From contig QAOA01003631.1 of the NCBI GenBank assembly GCA_003255065.1, forward strand, positions 1,032,300-1,096,299: DNA of 64,000 nucleotides. Reading direction: 5' to 3'. Positions 1 to 12,018 of the stretch are shown piece after piece. How positions within the stretch are numbered: position 1 is the first letter of the stretch; every line of letters starts with the position of its first letter. The position numbers and the translations under genes are program-made. The notes under the pieces are model-generated. The model was not told the origin of the DNA. It saw only the letters and a program-made list of their open reading frames with translations, and did no database searches. This DNA is from Cercis canadensis. Lineage: Eukaryota; Streptophyta; Magnoliopsida; Fabales; Fabaceae.

Positions 1-3000
1 GCTGTCCCTGCACAAGTTCACATAATTATATGAATATCATGTCTTTCATATGCATTGCAATTAACATGCTACAGAAGATGCATACAGCATACCTGTGACA
101 CATACAGCACCAGTTGTACTTTTTTGCAGTTTTCTCCTAAGGCAGCTGCAAGGGCCTCTGTTGGACAAACATATCCAGAAAACCTGAAGAATCCAACATC
201 CCAAAGAGGGGAAACCCATTCTGCTACATTTCTAGGCAGAAAACCGAGTTGAACATAATCTACAGAATGGGGAAAAAAAAAAAGTAGTACTACTTCGGTC
301 ATTGAATGCATGAATAATTATTATGTAAAACACATAAAAAATCACAGTGAAAATAAATTTGATAATCGTAATAAAAATGGGGAAATTGAATACACGTATT
401 GCAATAAAGAATTCCTACATAACAGTATAGCTTTTACCTCCCTCAGAGGTTCCTTTAGGGCTGGGAACAAGAATGCTGACAGCATTTGGGTCAGCAGGCA
501 CATCGGGATTCCTTCTTAAAACAATTTCCAACCTCCCGTAAGCATTGCTGCAGGACTTCCCAAGAAAAGTAGCCAGCCTTTTTATTCTTGTGCCATTTGA
601 GTCTGCCACAGTGTGGAAAAGGTGGCTTAAACCAACAACAGATGCCACAACTGAACCAAGAAACTTCACACCAGATGAACAAAATGCACATTGATTAGAC
701 ACCAATGAGAGCCATAAGGAATCCAATGCAGAAAGCAGCTTTAATTAAAAGCCACCAAATGATCATGTGATTGACACTTTCATCAGTATAATAGTGTTGG
801 ACTTCAAAGGTAAAACTGAGATAATTCTTTCTTACACAGCAAATATTACACAGACACACACATATATAAGCCAGGTTTTGGGGGATAATCGTCCAACCCA
901 ACTATGAGTGAGGTGGATGCAGGTTCAAATCTAAGGCAACGCTAATAATAATTGTCCAGCTTCTCATTTAAGTAGCAATAAATTCAACATATTTTAGTAC
1001 TCACAGGTGAGGACTTTAAGGATTCCGACATCCCAAAAGCTCTGTAAAAGTGAATTCCAGGAACAGAAGCAATGAGATGTCCTGTTGCACCTCTGAAGTC
1101 ATACGTTGTCAAATCAATAATCCAGTGGGCCTGGTCCGGTATATCAATCAAGAGAGATGCCATAAACCCAGCCAGCTGAGCAGCAAAATCACATTTTGAA
1201 TCTACATTTATATCACCATCATGATTTTTTGGGAAAAGCGAGGCATAATCAGCTGAACTTACGCGAGGGAAATCTTGCCACCATATAGTATTAGTCACAC
1301 TGTTCCACTACATAGTCATAAAAAATTATTGAGTAGCACCATACACATGATAAACATATAATAATATGATAATTGATTATAGGTTTTACTAGATAAATTA
1401 CATATAATATAAATGTGCAGTGAAAACTTCAGCGTTATAGAAGATTCTTTTTCAATAGTACATTTACCTAAATTATATGCAGTCGTACAACTAAAAAAAT
1501 TGCAAAAAAATGTTTGGTATTATAAGCTTCAAAATTTGAATTCATGAATACCATACCAATTGTAGCTAATATCTTTCATCTGATTCTGACCATTTTCATG
1601 AATATTGAGATGATTAATCAATAGTACAGAAAATTCAGAGACTGTTGTATGTCAGACACCTACTCTGTCCTTCATTATCATTTAACATATCTTCCAATGA
1701 TAATGTTTTCCTGACTGAACTTGTATCTGTCTTCACAGTGAAAAAGAATGAACCACATTGAACAGAAAAGGAATTGCTTGAAACATATTATTAAACCTCA
1801 ATACAGCATCCCATTCTGACATATTAATGTTATTTAGAGTAAGACTAGAACTGTCAAAAATCCATGACAGACTTTCCTACCTAAGGCTAGATGGAAAACC
1901 AAGGCAAAACTATTTCCAAAAGTATGTCAAAACCAAATAATGAAGGCAATGGGACCAAAAGTACATGCATGCATGCAATACATCATTCAAGGTCGCAATC
2001 AAACCCAATAGAACCTCATATCATGTTGGACAATGTATTTACAGGCATTCTACTTGATAGAATTTGGATGCAAGCAGACATCAGAAGGTCAGTACTCCCA
2101 AGCTAAACAAACATTCCATCTACGATGCCATGGATATTTGATTTCTACATTCAAGGTAGTCATCATATACCGTAAAGGAAACATTTTACTCTTCAATTTC
2201 CATGGTCATAATTATTTATTAATGTTAGTCACTAGAAGTTTAGCCAATTGATTACCTGCTTTTCCACCAAATTTGCAGACGTAATGACAACTCTAATACT
2301 ATCTTCTCTTTGGAGAACAAGCAATTTTGGATGATGACAAGCGATCCCTCGTTTCTTGCGGTTGTTACTAAAAGCAATTGTTTCAGGAAATGGAGGATAC
2401 CTATTAAACAACAAGAGGGAACATTATAAAAACTAGGAGGAGAAGGCCTCCTTAAATAATTCATCCAACTTCTGCAACTTCAACATTGGCCTAAATCAAG
2501 CAGCTTAAATTTCTTCGTTCAAAAGATAATACTTACACTACAACTAGGTTAGGGTAATCTGGGTAAGGCATATATATTCTTTCATGAGGTCTTGAACTCC
2601 AACATCTCTCAGTGTTATGACAAGCAATCGTGACTGGAAGATGGCAAGGAATCTCACAATATGACAAGAACCTAGCAAGACAACTCTCTTAGGATTCTAA
2701 AGTATAAACAAATTCAAGTGCAAGAACTCACATATATAATTAAGATATCCATGAGAAAACGGAGAAATGAACATGCATGCAGGAGGTTGCCAAAGATATT
2801 CTCATATTCATAAACGCATGTAAGGAGATAACATAAATAATACAAATCAAGAGAGAAAATTGTTAAAGAAAAGAATACCATGAAAACAATAGCAAAGTTT
2901 AGGTAAGGTAATCATACCAATTAATGTCACTTGTAAAAGTTGCAACAAACATCCTTGTAATGCTTTCAACAGGATAAAGAAGTTCCGGCAAAGATATGAC

Positions 3001-4398
3001 ATAATGATGAACTGAGGAACCATAGTTTGCAAATTCAAGGCGATTCAGAAAAAAATTCTTCCCAGGTGATGTATAAAAGATACCCCCATGTTTTTCCTGT
3101 TCGTTTCCACCAAAAGGATGATTATCCTTGCCAACAGAATTCAAGAGTGTGCTGTTAGGATTTTTGACAGTAATATCATTCTCAGAAGCAACTCCAACGT
3201 TCCCTTTTTGACACAAATGTTGATGATGGTCACTATTTCCCACTAAGGACATTACTTCACTTCCATAAAGCTTGGCTGAAGTTGACTGTACAATGCCAGT
3301 AATTTTATTTTCCATTTGCAAGTCAACAGATGAGTTCACCTGTAGTGGTAATTCCTGCCCCAAAAGTGGCTTAAGGTATCGGGACTGCTGTTCACTATCG
3401 AGTAATAATCTAACAGCATTGCCAGAGTTCGTGCCTGAAAAGTTGTTCAATGAGGTGCCCAAGGCATATTTGCATCCTATATCTGAAATAGCATGCAATA
3501 TGCAGGGTATAGGATCATCACTGAGCAAGATTTCTCTGCACCTATCTAGAAGAAAGCTTGCTTTCCCAATAAGTCGCTCGTACTTTGACTTGAAAGAGGC
3601 ACTGCTTGGGTACAAATCATTTGCCCTCATAGCAAAAACCCTTTTGTTTCGTCTCCCGCTTGGTGTCAGCCCTTGGGAATGCCCTGAGAAGGTCATTGCC
3701 TCTAACTTCTGCATTCCCTCCATTGCATCATCATCACACCTTTCAAAACCACCCTCCACAGAAACAATTCTTCGTATAACAAACCCAATTCGATTCTGAA
3801 TATCACAGGAACCATTTTCATGTCCACAAACTAGTAAGACCTTATTTCCATCCGACAATTCCACAGCCATGCCCTTTCTAATCTTAACACCATTCACAAA
3901 AACCCCATTAGAAGATGCTCGAAACCTAATTCCCTTGGGGACCTCAATATCACTACCATGAAATGAAATTAACCTATTCCTAAATTCATGAACAATAAAC
4001 CTAGTAGAATCATTAACTGACAAAACCCCATCCAGAATATAAAGTTTTCGGCGTGAACCATCAAAGAGAATCTGGCAGTGTTGCTTACTAACTCGGCGCT
4101 CATGGAAGACAAATTCACAGTGACGAGCACTCCGACCGATCGTATAAGGCTGGTCCACATGAAGACGGATAGACTCACACCCGGAACCGCCGCCATCGGT
4201 TGCCGAAACCAGAGGTACCTCGAAATGTTTCAATTCAACGACAATTCCTACCTGGTTACCGAGAGTAGTTCTGGATTTCTTAGAAGGCGAATCACAAGAA
4301 GGTTCTGCAGAACGAGCATCTACGAAGCCTCTCTTATGAGTATTCGTATAATTATTAGTACTATCGTTTGCTGAAGAAGACAAATCTGAATCTATCAT
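1..4398 (-). CDS. FHA domain / tyrosyl-DNA phosphodiesterase-like protein (5' part; continues past base 1)
   Basis: Likely a nuclear DNA-repair type protein: an N-terminal FHA (phosphothreonine-binding) domain joined to a TDP1-like phosphodiesterase domain. Exons read on the minus strand: 4398-2918, 2671-2537, 2400-2256, 1307-1005, 738-438, 259-93, with GT/AG borders and continuous phase, giving 844 codons before the window ends. FHA spans about residues 80-195 (GRS at 88-90, SKQH at 104-107, FVNG at 167-170). The TDP half starts near residue 485 (FTSDINW); the first HxK motif is H562-P-K564, followed by a SANL and W motif as in TDP1. The second HxK half would lie beyond base 1. The acceptor of the exon at 738 is the least certain border. 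The serine-rich start (residues 1-45) looks disordered. Family known: Arabidopsis At5g07400 has this FHA-TDP architecture and also sits next to an RBOH gene. Substrate is not shown by the sequence. Confidence 0.85.
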
Positions 4399-4796
4399 GA
4401 TGATGATTAACTAACGAATTTACAGAAGAGTTATGAAAATTGGCGAAAAAGAAATATAGAAGAATGAATGAAATTGAATAGAAAGTAAATAATTCGAAGC
4501 AAAGAGTGAAAAAATTGGTGGAGGAAAAAATGATACAGGAGGGAAGGGTCACTTTGGATTCAAATGATCTGGGGAATTATGGAAACCGCTCCCGCTCAAT
4601 GCCAATGGTTTCTCTCCCCGGACTCGGAGTCCCCATTTTTTTTTTCCCTCCAAAATTTCTCTTTGACGAAACAAAAATACAAAGGTGTTTTAAGGTTAAA
4701 AAGAAAAAGGTTACCACGCGGTCCATAAGTTTATAACGGTAAAACGAAATATTCACAGGCCGTGTATGGCTTAATGCGTAGTAAGGGTGACCTATA

Positions 4797-5368
4797 GATA
4801 GAGGTGGGAAAATGGACCGGCCCGATGGGTTGGCCCGAAAAAAGTAAAGTTGGGTTTTCATAATGTTGGCCCAAATAAAAACGGGTCAATTTGGCCCAGC
4901 CTATTTTGGCCCGTGGCCCATTTGAGTTATGGTTGGGGCGGCCCGGTTGGCCTTTTTTTTTTTTGGAAGATTACTAACTTATATTAATATATATTTTTTA
5001 ACTTTAAACTTTAAAGTATGATCATCATAATTGTTTTAGTTAATTAGACATCTTTATTTTAAATCTATATTTACATACATTTTTTTTATACATATTTAAT
5101 TTTTTGTTTTAATTTTATTTATTACTTTATACATATTTTATTTTGTGTAATTAAATTCATTAACAATTTAACTAAAATCACTAAAGAAAAAAAAATTAAT
5201 ATTTATTAAATTTTAATATAATTACAAATAAAAATATGTAAACAAAAAAGTGGGCCGGCCTGTTTTGGCTCGTAGCTCGAAGAGGGCTAGACTAAGTTCT
5301 ACTTTAGTTGGTCCGAATAAAAATGGGCCAATTTGGCTATGCCGAATCAGGCCGGGCTTCCCACCTAT
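4797..5368. mobile_element. Non-autonomous hAT-like element
   Basis: The two ends read GATAGAGGTGGGAA and, inverted, ATAGGTGGGAAG, followed inside by GGCCCG-rich DNA on both sides; a short terminal repeat with GGTGGG leading into GGCCCG is typical of plant hAT elements. ACCTATA flanks both sides (4790-4796 and 5369-5375), seven of eight bases when extended, as expected for an 8 bp hAT target duplication. The middle is AT-rich with no transposase frame. The subterminal GGCCCAAATAAAAA-type block recurs at both sides in the same orientation. Ends are approximate to a few bases. Confidence 0.55.
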
Positions 5369-5453
5369 ACCTATAAATCAGAAGGCCTTAATTTCCAACA
5401 AGAAGAACAAAATATTCACATGGACCGGGCCTTCTGAGCCCGTATTCAAGGAG

Positions 5454-5659
5454 GGCAAAGGCTACGGTGCATATCTTGGAAGATGTGCACCAATGCCTAT
5501 TAATTTATTGCTTTTATAATAACTATGTACAATTATATAATACATTGTGCAGTTAATAATACTTTGGTTTAATTTATTTCACTGAAATTTGTATACAAAC
5601 ACAAAATGGGAAACCATAAACTTGTGAGTTGTGGCTCTGGTTACACCGTAGCCTTTGCC
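5454..5659. mobile_element. Short inverted-repeat element (MITE-like, about 206 bp)
   Basis: A perfect 16 bp inverted repeat, GGCAAAGGCTACGGTG at 5454-5469 and its complement at 5644-5659, brackets AT-rich DNA without a coding frame. Just inside the left end, GGTGCATATCTT and AAGATGTGCACC form a small hairpin (11 of 12 pairs). No clear target duplication was seen, so the superfamily is unknown. Confidence 0.5.
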
Positions 5660-6182
5660 TTTAAGAAGAGTTTTAATATAATTTTGAGCTTACTTGTAAA
5701 ATGGTTTTTGGGATCTCAAATAGCTTACATATGAAAAGGTCAACCCTCTTAGCAATATATATGTGTATGTGTATGTACTTTTTTTTATTTATATTTTATT
5801 TTCAAATGTTTAATCTTAGAAAATGATGATATTTTTATTTAATCTCAACCATGTGGATGTTTGGAGTTAGTACTTATATTTGCCACTCGCCTATTTGTTA
5901 CTTGTTAATACTATGAATAAATGCACCTTAAAAAAAACACTACAAATATATGTTTAATTGGGAGATAAAAAAAATATTGTTAATTATTTATATAATATGT
6001 TTGTGATTTTTAGTCAATTTTTTTTTGTATTTTTAATTTGAAGTTTTGATTTTTAAAAATAAATGAATTATTTTGTATCATTAAACGGGTGGCTTTTAAG
6101 CTATCACACGGTCACATGGCTGTCTTTAGATATAATTTTTAAGAAAAGGTTTATTTTACCTCAATCATGTATAATTTACCAT

Positions 6183-6565
6183 TAATTGACCTAAATAATA
6201 CAAATTTATAAATTATTTATGCAAAATAAATATATTTTTAAACTATTTATCAAAATGAAACAATTTTAATTATTTAAATGAAGCATAATGAACATGTTCA
6301 ATGAAAAATAGCGTGTAAGAGAAATAAATATTACACCACATCTAACTTAAATAGTGAGACCTGTAATTCGCATTTTATGAATAGTAAACACGTTAAAAGA
6401 GGTTGAACGTGTTTAATTTAAAACACGCTAAATCTCTTTTAACGTGTTCATTGTTTATCATTAAAATAATTAAAACTATTATATTGTAATAAATAATTTT
6501 AAAAAAATATTTCTTTTACATAAATAATTTATAAATTTATATTATTTAGATCAATTTGTCTTAAT
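6183..6565. mobile_element. Fold-back MITE with long AT-rich terminal repeats
   Basis: The left arm (about 6183-6285) and right arm (about 6460-6565) are inverted copies, sharing for instance ATAAATTTATAAATTATTTA. At the centre (6386-6450) a second pair of arms, AACACGTTAAAAGAG and CTCTTTTAACGTGTT, folds around a 2-nt loop, so the whole element can form one long hairpin. No coding frame. The target duplication could not be fixed, and weaker inverted similarity may extend outward to about 6135 and 6590. Confidence 0.65.
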
Positions 6566-6641
6566 TTCCCTCCAAAATTTTTAAAAATTACAGTCTCAAA
6601 AAACCTCAAATTCCCGGACACTGTCCAAAAGAGACGGAAAA

Positions 6642-6664
6642 CATCACGTGTTTTGCACGTGATG
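6642..6664. promoter_or_regulatory. Palindromic pair of G-boxes
   Basis: CATCACGTG, a 5-base spacer TTTTG, then CACGTGATG: a perfect 9-bp inverted repeat holding two CACGTG G-box cores. bZIP and bHLH factors bind such cores. No intact gene lies nearby, so function is uncertain; it may belong to the decayed gene-like stretch that follows (6720-7130). Confidence 0.4.
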
Positions 6665-7865
6665 CCATTAATGCCAAATCCCACAATTTTCAAAATTAAT
6701 AAACTAAATTAGGATTAACTTGAAGCTCTTCAAGAACCTGGGAATGAGCTCAATCAATTGCTTGCCTTCATACTCATGTTGACTGCAAAATCCCACATAA
6801 CGATAAAATCTGAAAGCCCAATTGAAACCCAGAAGCATATCTTGCTTCCGAGGCAGAGTAGCGACGAGGAGGACCTATTCGCTGGCTTGATTCATAACCT
6901 GAGTCAAGCTTCCCTTCATGAGATAAGATTTGGGACAAAACTTGGAAGCTGAATCGACTCTGGGTGGAATCAGAAGCTGTTTGGGTAGCAGCGTCGTCTC
7001 CAGCGAATCGTGTAGGTGGTCGAAGGGAATTATTGCGCAGCCGAGGCTTCGGATTAGATATCTCTCTCCCCCTTATCTCTCTCTCAAACGCTCAGATTTA
7101 TGTCAACTTGAAGATTTCAGATGAACATTAGCACTTTTATTTTCCCTCCAAGTAGATAAATTTTGATGAATTTATCTGAACTTTCAAAAAAAAAAATATC
7201 CTAGCTTTGAAATTAACTAATAATGGAAAATCAAGGATATATGTTCCAACCATGGAAGATAAAGAAAGAGGGCAGCCCCTTGCAAACCCTGAAGCTGTTC
7301 TCTTAATTAAAACAAGTAACACATAATTTAGAGAGGTACCTTTTTTTTCATCTCTCTGATATGGAATACGTTTTTGTTGGTTTCTGTTTATGATTTTGAC
7401 GTGGGTTTTGGTTCAAAATGCCCGTGAATGATTCTCTGTTGGGATTCAAGTGAATGACAAGTACCAATACTCGAGTGAGAACAAAGACAACTCTATTCAC
7501 TGATGGGATTCAAATCTTTATCTGGGTTTCATATATTCTAATGATAGTTGAATTTTATCTGGGTTTGAAATTTTTATTTTGAATCTGTGTTCTTTGAAGC
7601 ACATATTGATTCTTCTGATTCGAGAATGCTATGTAATTATGTTTGTTAATTTTGAAATTATGGTTTGATTTAGGCATTAATGCCACCATGTGCCACAAAG
7701 GGGTTTTGCGCACTTTTGAATAATTAATAGGAGTTTGCTGTAACTTTTTAAAAATTTGAAAAAAATTGCACATGATCTTAAATTAATGAGATAAAATATT
7801 TTTCTTTAATTTTTATAATATCTTTTTAGTAAACGGGCTCTTTCAGGCCCCGGTCCTAATAGACA

Positions 7866-7985
7866 AGGCCCACGAGGTGAGAGGAGATTCTGCAGATTCT
7901 AACCATCACGAATCAGATAAGGCTACGGGAGTAGGAGCACAATGGTCAATGGCACCGGCACCGGCACCGGCACTGGCAGTGATAT
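7866..7985 (+). pseudogene. Fragment copy of RBOH exon 1
   Basis: Bases 7872-7897 are identical over 26 nt to 14268-14293 in exon 1 of the RBOH gene, and the same frame continues as a diverged match: EVRGDSAD followed by SNHHESD here and LHHRELD in the gene. The frame runs through a GGCACC hexamer repeat (about 7950-7977) to a stop near 7985. No splice site, EF-hand or later RBOH exon follows. This is either the last trace of a tandem RBOH copy or a captured fragment. Confidence 0.6.
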
Positions 7986-8517
7986 AATTGTTTTTCTCTT
8001 GTTTAGATTTGTTTGTGGGTGGCATTGTTCTGTGGTGTGGGTTTCCAGGTTTCGGGGTTTGATTGATCGACTTGAGGTTGGACTCTGAGTCTGACCTTTC
8101 CCGTGGTTGATGCATCGTCGGAATAGCAGATTCCAAATCTGGGACCCCAATATATATCCGTTGTCACTTGTCAAGACCCTCTGCTATGCGACCAAAACTC
8201 CAAAGCTCAATCTCATTCCCCGCAACTAAATTAAAATCCCAGTGTACGTCGGTGATCCATTTCGATAACCACTCATTTAAAAGATCTTGCGCTTTATTTT
8301 GAACATGTTTACAAGATAAAAGAAATTATGTTTGCATAGACAAGAGGTGTATAAAATCTTTAACAGTATAAGAAAAGAGTATGATTAATGACTCTAATAT
8401 AAATTTAGTTAAATTTAGATGTTGCGATATATGTAAGTGTGAAGAATATATATGTATTTGTATATGAGTTAATAATACAATTTTAAGTTAAATTGGGACC
8501 AACAAAAATGTTCATAT

Positions 8518-9006
8518 CAATGTTTTAAAAATCGGATCAAATCGGACGGCTCGACCGGTTCAATTGGTGTCTGGTCTGGATTTTGATTCAGTTAGGAGAG
8601 TCAACCCGTTAAGGTGGTCAAACCGATATGGTTTTACATAACTAGACAGTTCACCTTTTTTTTTTTCTTTTTTGCAAAACTTCCATCAAAATGATTCAAA
8701 TCCACTTCTTTTAGGGGACAAGAGGCCTCTACCACCAAACTAATGCACATTTTGTGAATAATAGGTAAATATTAGCTACAAGATGATTCAAACCCTCGTT
8801 TCAAGGAAAAGATAAAATATTTATTATTAGGCCAACTTTAATTTTATTATCAAATTTATATAAAAATATATTTATTATAACTTAGGTTATACAATAGGGA
8901 CATTAAATATTATATTTATATAAAAATTATATTTATGATGTCATAAGTCCAACCGGTGCTTATCTTAAAAAACAATTCACTCACCAATCCAATTTTTAAA
9001 ACATCG
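8518..9006. mobile_element. Non-autonomous hAT-like element with 8 bp target duplication
   Basis: The ends read CAATGTTTTAAAAATCGG at 8518 and, inverted, CGATGTTTTAAAAATTGG at 9006. An exact 8 bp duplication GTTCATAT flanks it (8510-8517 and 9007-9014), the hAT hallmark. The 489 bp interior has no transposase frame; subterminal CGG-rich motifs and an AT-rich core are present. Confidence 0.75.
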
Positions 9007-10114
9007 GTTCATATTGCATATTCAGGGGCACTAATATATAAAGTAATGTTACTTATTATACTATATTCCTATTTATAACTATATTCAACTGTGTATGAAA
9101 TGATTTAATGTGAATTTAGGACATCATTTATTTAGTTTTTGCTTGAGAGTAAACCTATATTTTGGTCATCGAAAGATTCGATATTAGATAAAATCGTCCC
9201 TGAAAAATAGGAAAGAACAAATTGGTCCTCCAAATATGCAACATCCATAACAAAATGGTCATCAGTTAGTGTAGTCCGTTAACAGGTGACAGAAGTGCTG
9301 ACGTGGCACCGTTAAGTGCTTGTGTGGCACGTTAGGCACTTATGTGACAATTTAAAAAGCCATGTAGGCTGCTGACGTGGATAAACAAGAGAAAAATAAT
9401 AATAATTGGGCACACTTTATGAAGCGGTGTCGTTTCATCAACCCATCTTATTTGGTAGTACTCTTTTTCTTCCCTTGCTCTGAAGTCTACTTTGTGAACC
9501 TTAACCCCCATCCTGCAAATCACCTAAAAAGCTTGCAGTGAAGAATCTCGTTGTTTGCCAACGTCGTTGGGAAGAACCTTTTTGCACAAAATCAGAACAA
9601 GTCTGAAATTTTGTAGCTTGCTAGCTAGCTATTTGCCAAGCACATCGAAATCTAAAGTTATTGTTGAATCTTGTACTCTTTTCTCTCTCATCTGTTAATG
9701 TACTTCTTTTATTAGAAAAAGTTTGCAGAGAGCTCTTAGGCTTTTTGTTATATCAAGGCTCTTGGTTCGTTTTTTGTTGCTTAAGCCATTTTTTGTAATG
9801 AAAAACATGTCTGATTCATGCCCTATTTGGGAGCACTATATCCCTATCAATATCATGTTCTATGGCCAGCAATATGGTGAATTGTGAGCTGCTCATTATA
9901 TCAAGTCATGCATTTGACCATAATTTGACCATGGAATATGATAACATGGTTTCAAAATTTCCAAATCCATTTGCACTTCAAATTTCATTATTGTGTTAAT
10001 AGAAATCATGAAACCTAATATCCACATAAATTGTCAATGATAATCTTTAAAATTCAGCATCACATGTCAAAAAAAATAAAATTCAGCATCATAGCTCGAA
10101 GGAGAAGAACAAAA

Positions 10115-10285
10115 GGCGTAGGGACGCCGGGTCACGGGTGTAGTAGGGGCTGCTTCAATGCGTTGGTTTTCTTCTATGAGGCATAGTGACGCCAGCTTTG
10201 GGAGTAGGGACATCGAGGGCCTTCCTCACTTGGCCTGATTGCTGAATGGAGGCGTAGGGACGCCAAGCTCGAGCGTAGGGACGCC
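10115..10285. repeat. Interspersed GGCGTAGGGACGCC palindromic motif
   Basis: The near-palindrome GGCGTAGGGACGCC occurs at 10115-10128 and 10251-10264, with variants at 10180-10193 (GGCATAGTGACGCC), 10202-10214 (GAGTAGGGACATC) and 10272-10285 (AGCGTAGGGACGCC). Each can form a 5-bp stem with a 4-nt loop. This GC-rich block sits within the otherwise AT-rich left half of the MULE and is unlike its surroundings. Confidence 0.6.
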
Positions 10286-10765
10286 CAGGACTTGCTCCAA
10301 TGTGCTTGAGTTTCTCCTAAATGCCTTTTTTTGCACCAATATTCTCAACTTGACTTAATGATTATACAAAATAGAGGAAAAAAACAGTTTAAGGTCCAAA
10401 CTTCTCAAGAAACAATCCAAAATTAAGCTAAGGGCATCTATAGAATATGTGTAAAATCCACCTAATAGTTAGCATGAAAAGACAACACAGAAAAGTCAAA
10501 CCAAATATATCATTGTAAGAAGTTTGGAAAATCTGCATCATTTGCATCTTGCATGGCATGATTCTAATCCCAGCATAAACATTTGCCAGCATAATTTGAA
10601 CTAATTCTACACCTCAAAATTACATGCATCCACATCTCATACTCACAAAAGCCTAATTTACACATTAGCAAAGAAATTAATAAAGTCATTAAAGAAAAGC
10701 ATCAAATACAATTAAAATTCAGCCAAATAGGATTGCAACAATCCCTAAAAAATGCCATATGGTCT

Positions 10766-12018
10766 TTAATTTTGCTTGCTCCCACTGGAGCTTGGTTGTC
10801 CAACACCTGAAAATAGGTCAAAAAACCTCCTCCTCGAGGCTTCAGTTGTTGCTAGGACGGTCTCTCTACTAACAGATGACTGCCTCATTGTCTGCGTTAA
10901 TATGCCTTCCCGTTGAGGTTGAGTGCGGACCCTATTAGCTGGCTGATCTGGTTGCACCTGAAAGAATAACATTTAACGTAATTATGGTCCATTGTCACCA
11001 TAATCTATTGTAAAAAACAATCAAACATTGTCACCGATAATGATACTTTAACTCACATTCCTCCTAATTGACAATTTTGGTTGGGGAGCTTGGCGACTTG
11101 TTTCTTGTGAAGAGACAGGTAGGGCATGCGATTGAGATTCCTATTGAGATGATTGGACTGGCTGCCTTGTTTCTTTTGTTATCTTCTTCATCCTCTTTGT
11201 CTTCACAAGACCACCTTGACATGTTTTTGTATTATGGCTAAGATAGCCATATTTTTCACATTTAATATCCTCATTTTTTTTTTTAGCTTGACAGCGTTGG
11301 GTGCTTCAGGGGGGTCATTATTCTTCTTTCTTTGTGTTTTAGGCCTTCCGGGTCCTTTCTTAAGAGGTGGTGGCTGGATTGCCTCAAACCCTGTTTGAAC
11401 CCAATATTCTTCACCTGGTACGGCCCCTAAGAATGACTCATAAGTTTGCTTCCATGTTGCTGTTGAGTACCATTCATGCACATATTCCTTTGCTGGTTTC
11501 CCTTTCTTAGCTAAGGCTACACATGCATGCTTGCATGAGATGCCAGTTAAGTCTCGTTTTTTGCATGAACAACTTCTTGCAGCAAGATTAACCACTGCTT
11601 TGTTCAGAGGTCTATATTTAACCTCAAATTTGTTATAATTAGAGTCCCCTACCCATGTTGGAGTCCATAATCTACTGTCTCTCTTTTCTTCTTTGTCAAG
11701 CTTGCTCTGTGCCTTAGGACAAATTATACCTCGGTACTTCTCAATCTTCTTTGTCATGCCCGTCCTCTTTCTCATTATGTAGCCTCTAATGCCTTCAGCC
11801 ATTATCAGGATTGGTTTTCCCATGTACTTGACAATTTCAGAATTAAACTGTTCACACATGTTGTTGATACAACATTGATTCTTTGTAAATAAATTAAAGG
11901 TTGATCTAGTCCAAGCTCCTGGTTCTTTTAGTCTTAACCATGTTGCTGCATACTTGTTTACACATATATGCAAAGATAATAACACAACATCATGACACTC
12001 TACAGCCAAATTCTCCAC
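10766..12018 (-). pseudogene. MuDR-type transposase, C-terminal remnant
   Basis: Minus-strand open frame 12018-11203 opens after a stop with no ATG and encodes the region downstream of the MULE transposase core: a block with WTRSTF, NMCEQFNSEIV and GKPILIMAEGIRGYIM as in plant MuDR proteins, then a SWIM zinc finger (CSC, ten residues on CKHAC, followed by ALAKKGKP) and an AT-hook-like GPGRPK stretch. A further coding piece, 10972-10766, ends RRFFDLFSGVGQPSSSGSKQN-like and is probably the last exon, as a short gap with matching composition (11040-11130) lies between. The N-terminal part and the DDE catalytic domain are not found between 12018 and the right terminal repeat. Confidence 0.8.

Noticed and set aside
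3272-3799. 175-codon plus-strand frame
   Set aside because: Antisense to the first exon of the FHA-TDP gene, whose domain matches are clear.
6758-7124. Two overlapping 64-codon plus-strand frames
   Set aside because: The composition is gene-like, but I could not match a family or find splice sites; kept only as a note in the gap entry.
11153-11398. 81-codon plus-strand frame rich in hydrophobic residues
   Set aside because: It is antisense to the MULE transposase SWIM region and has no features of its own.
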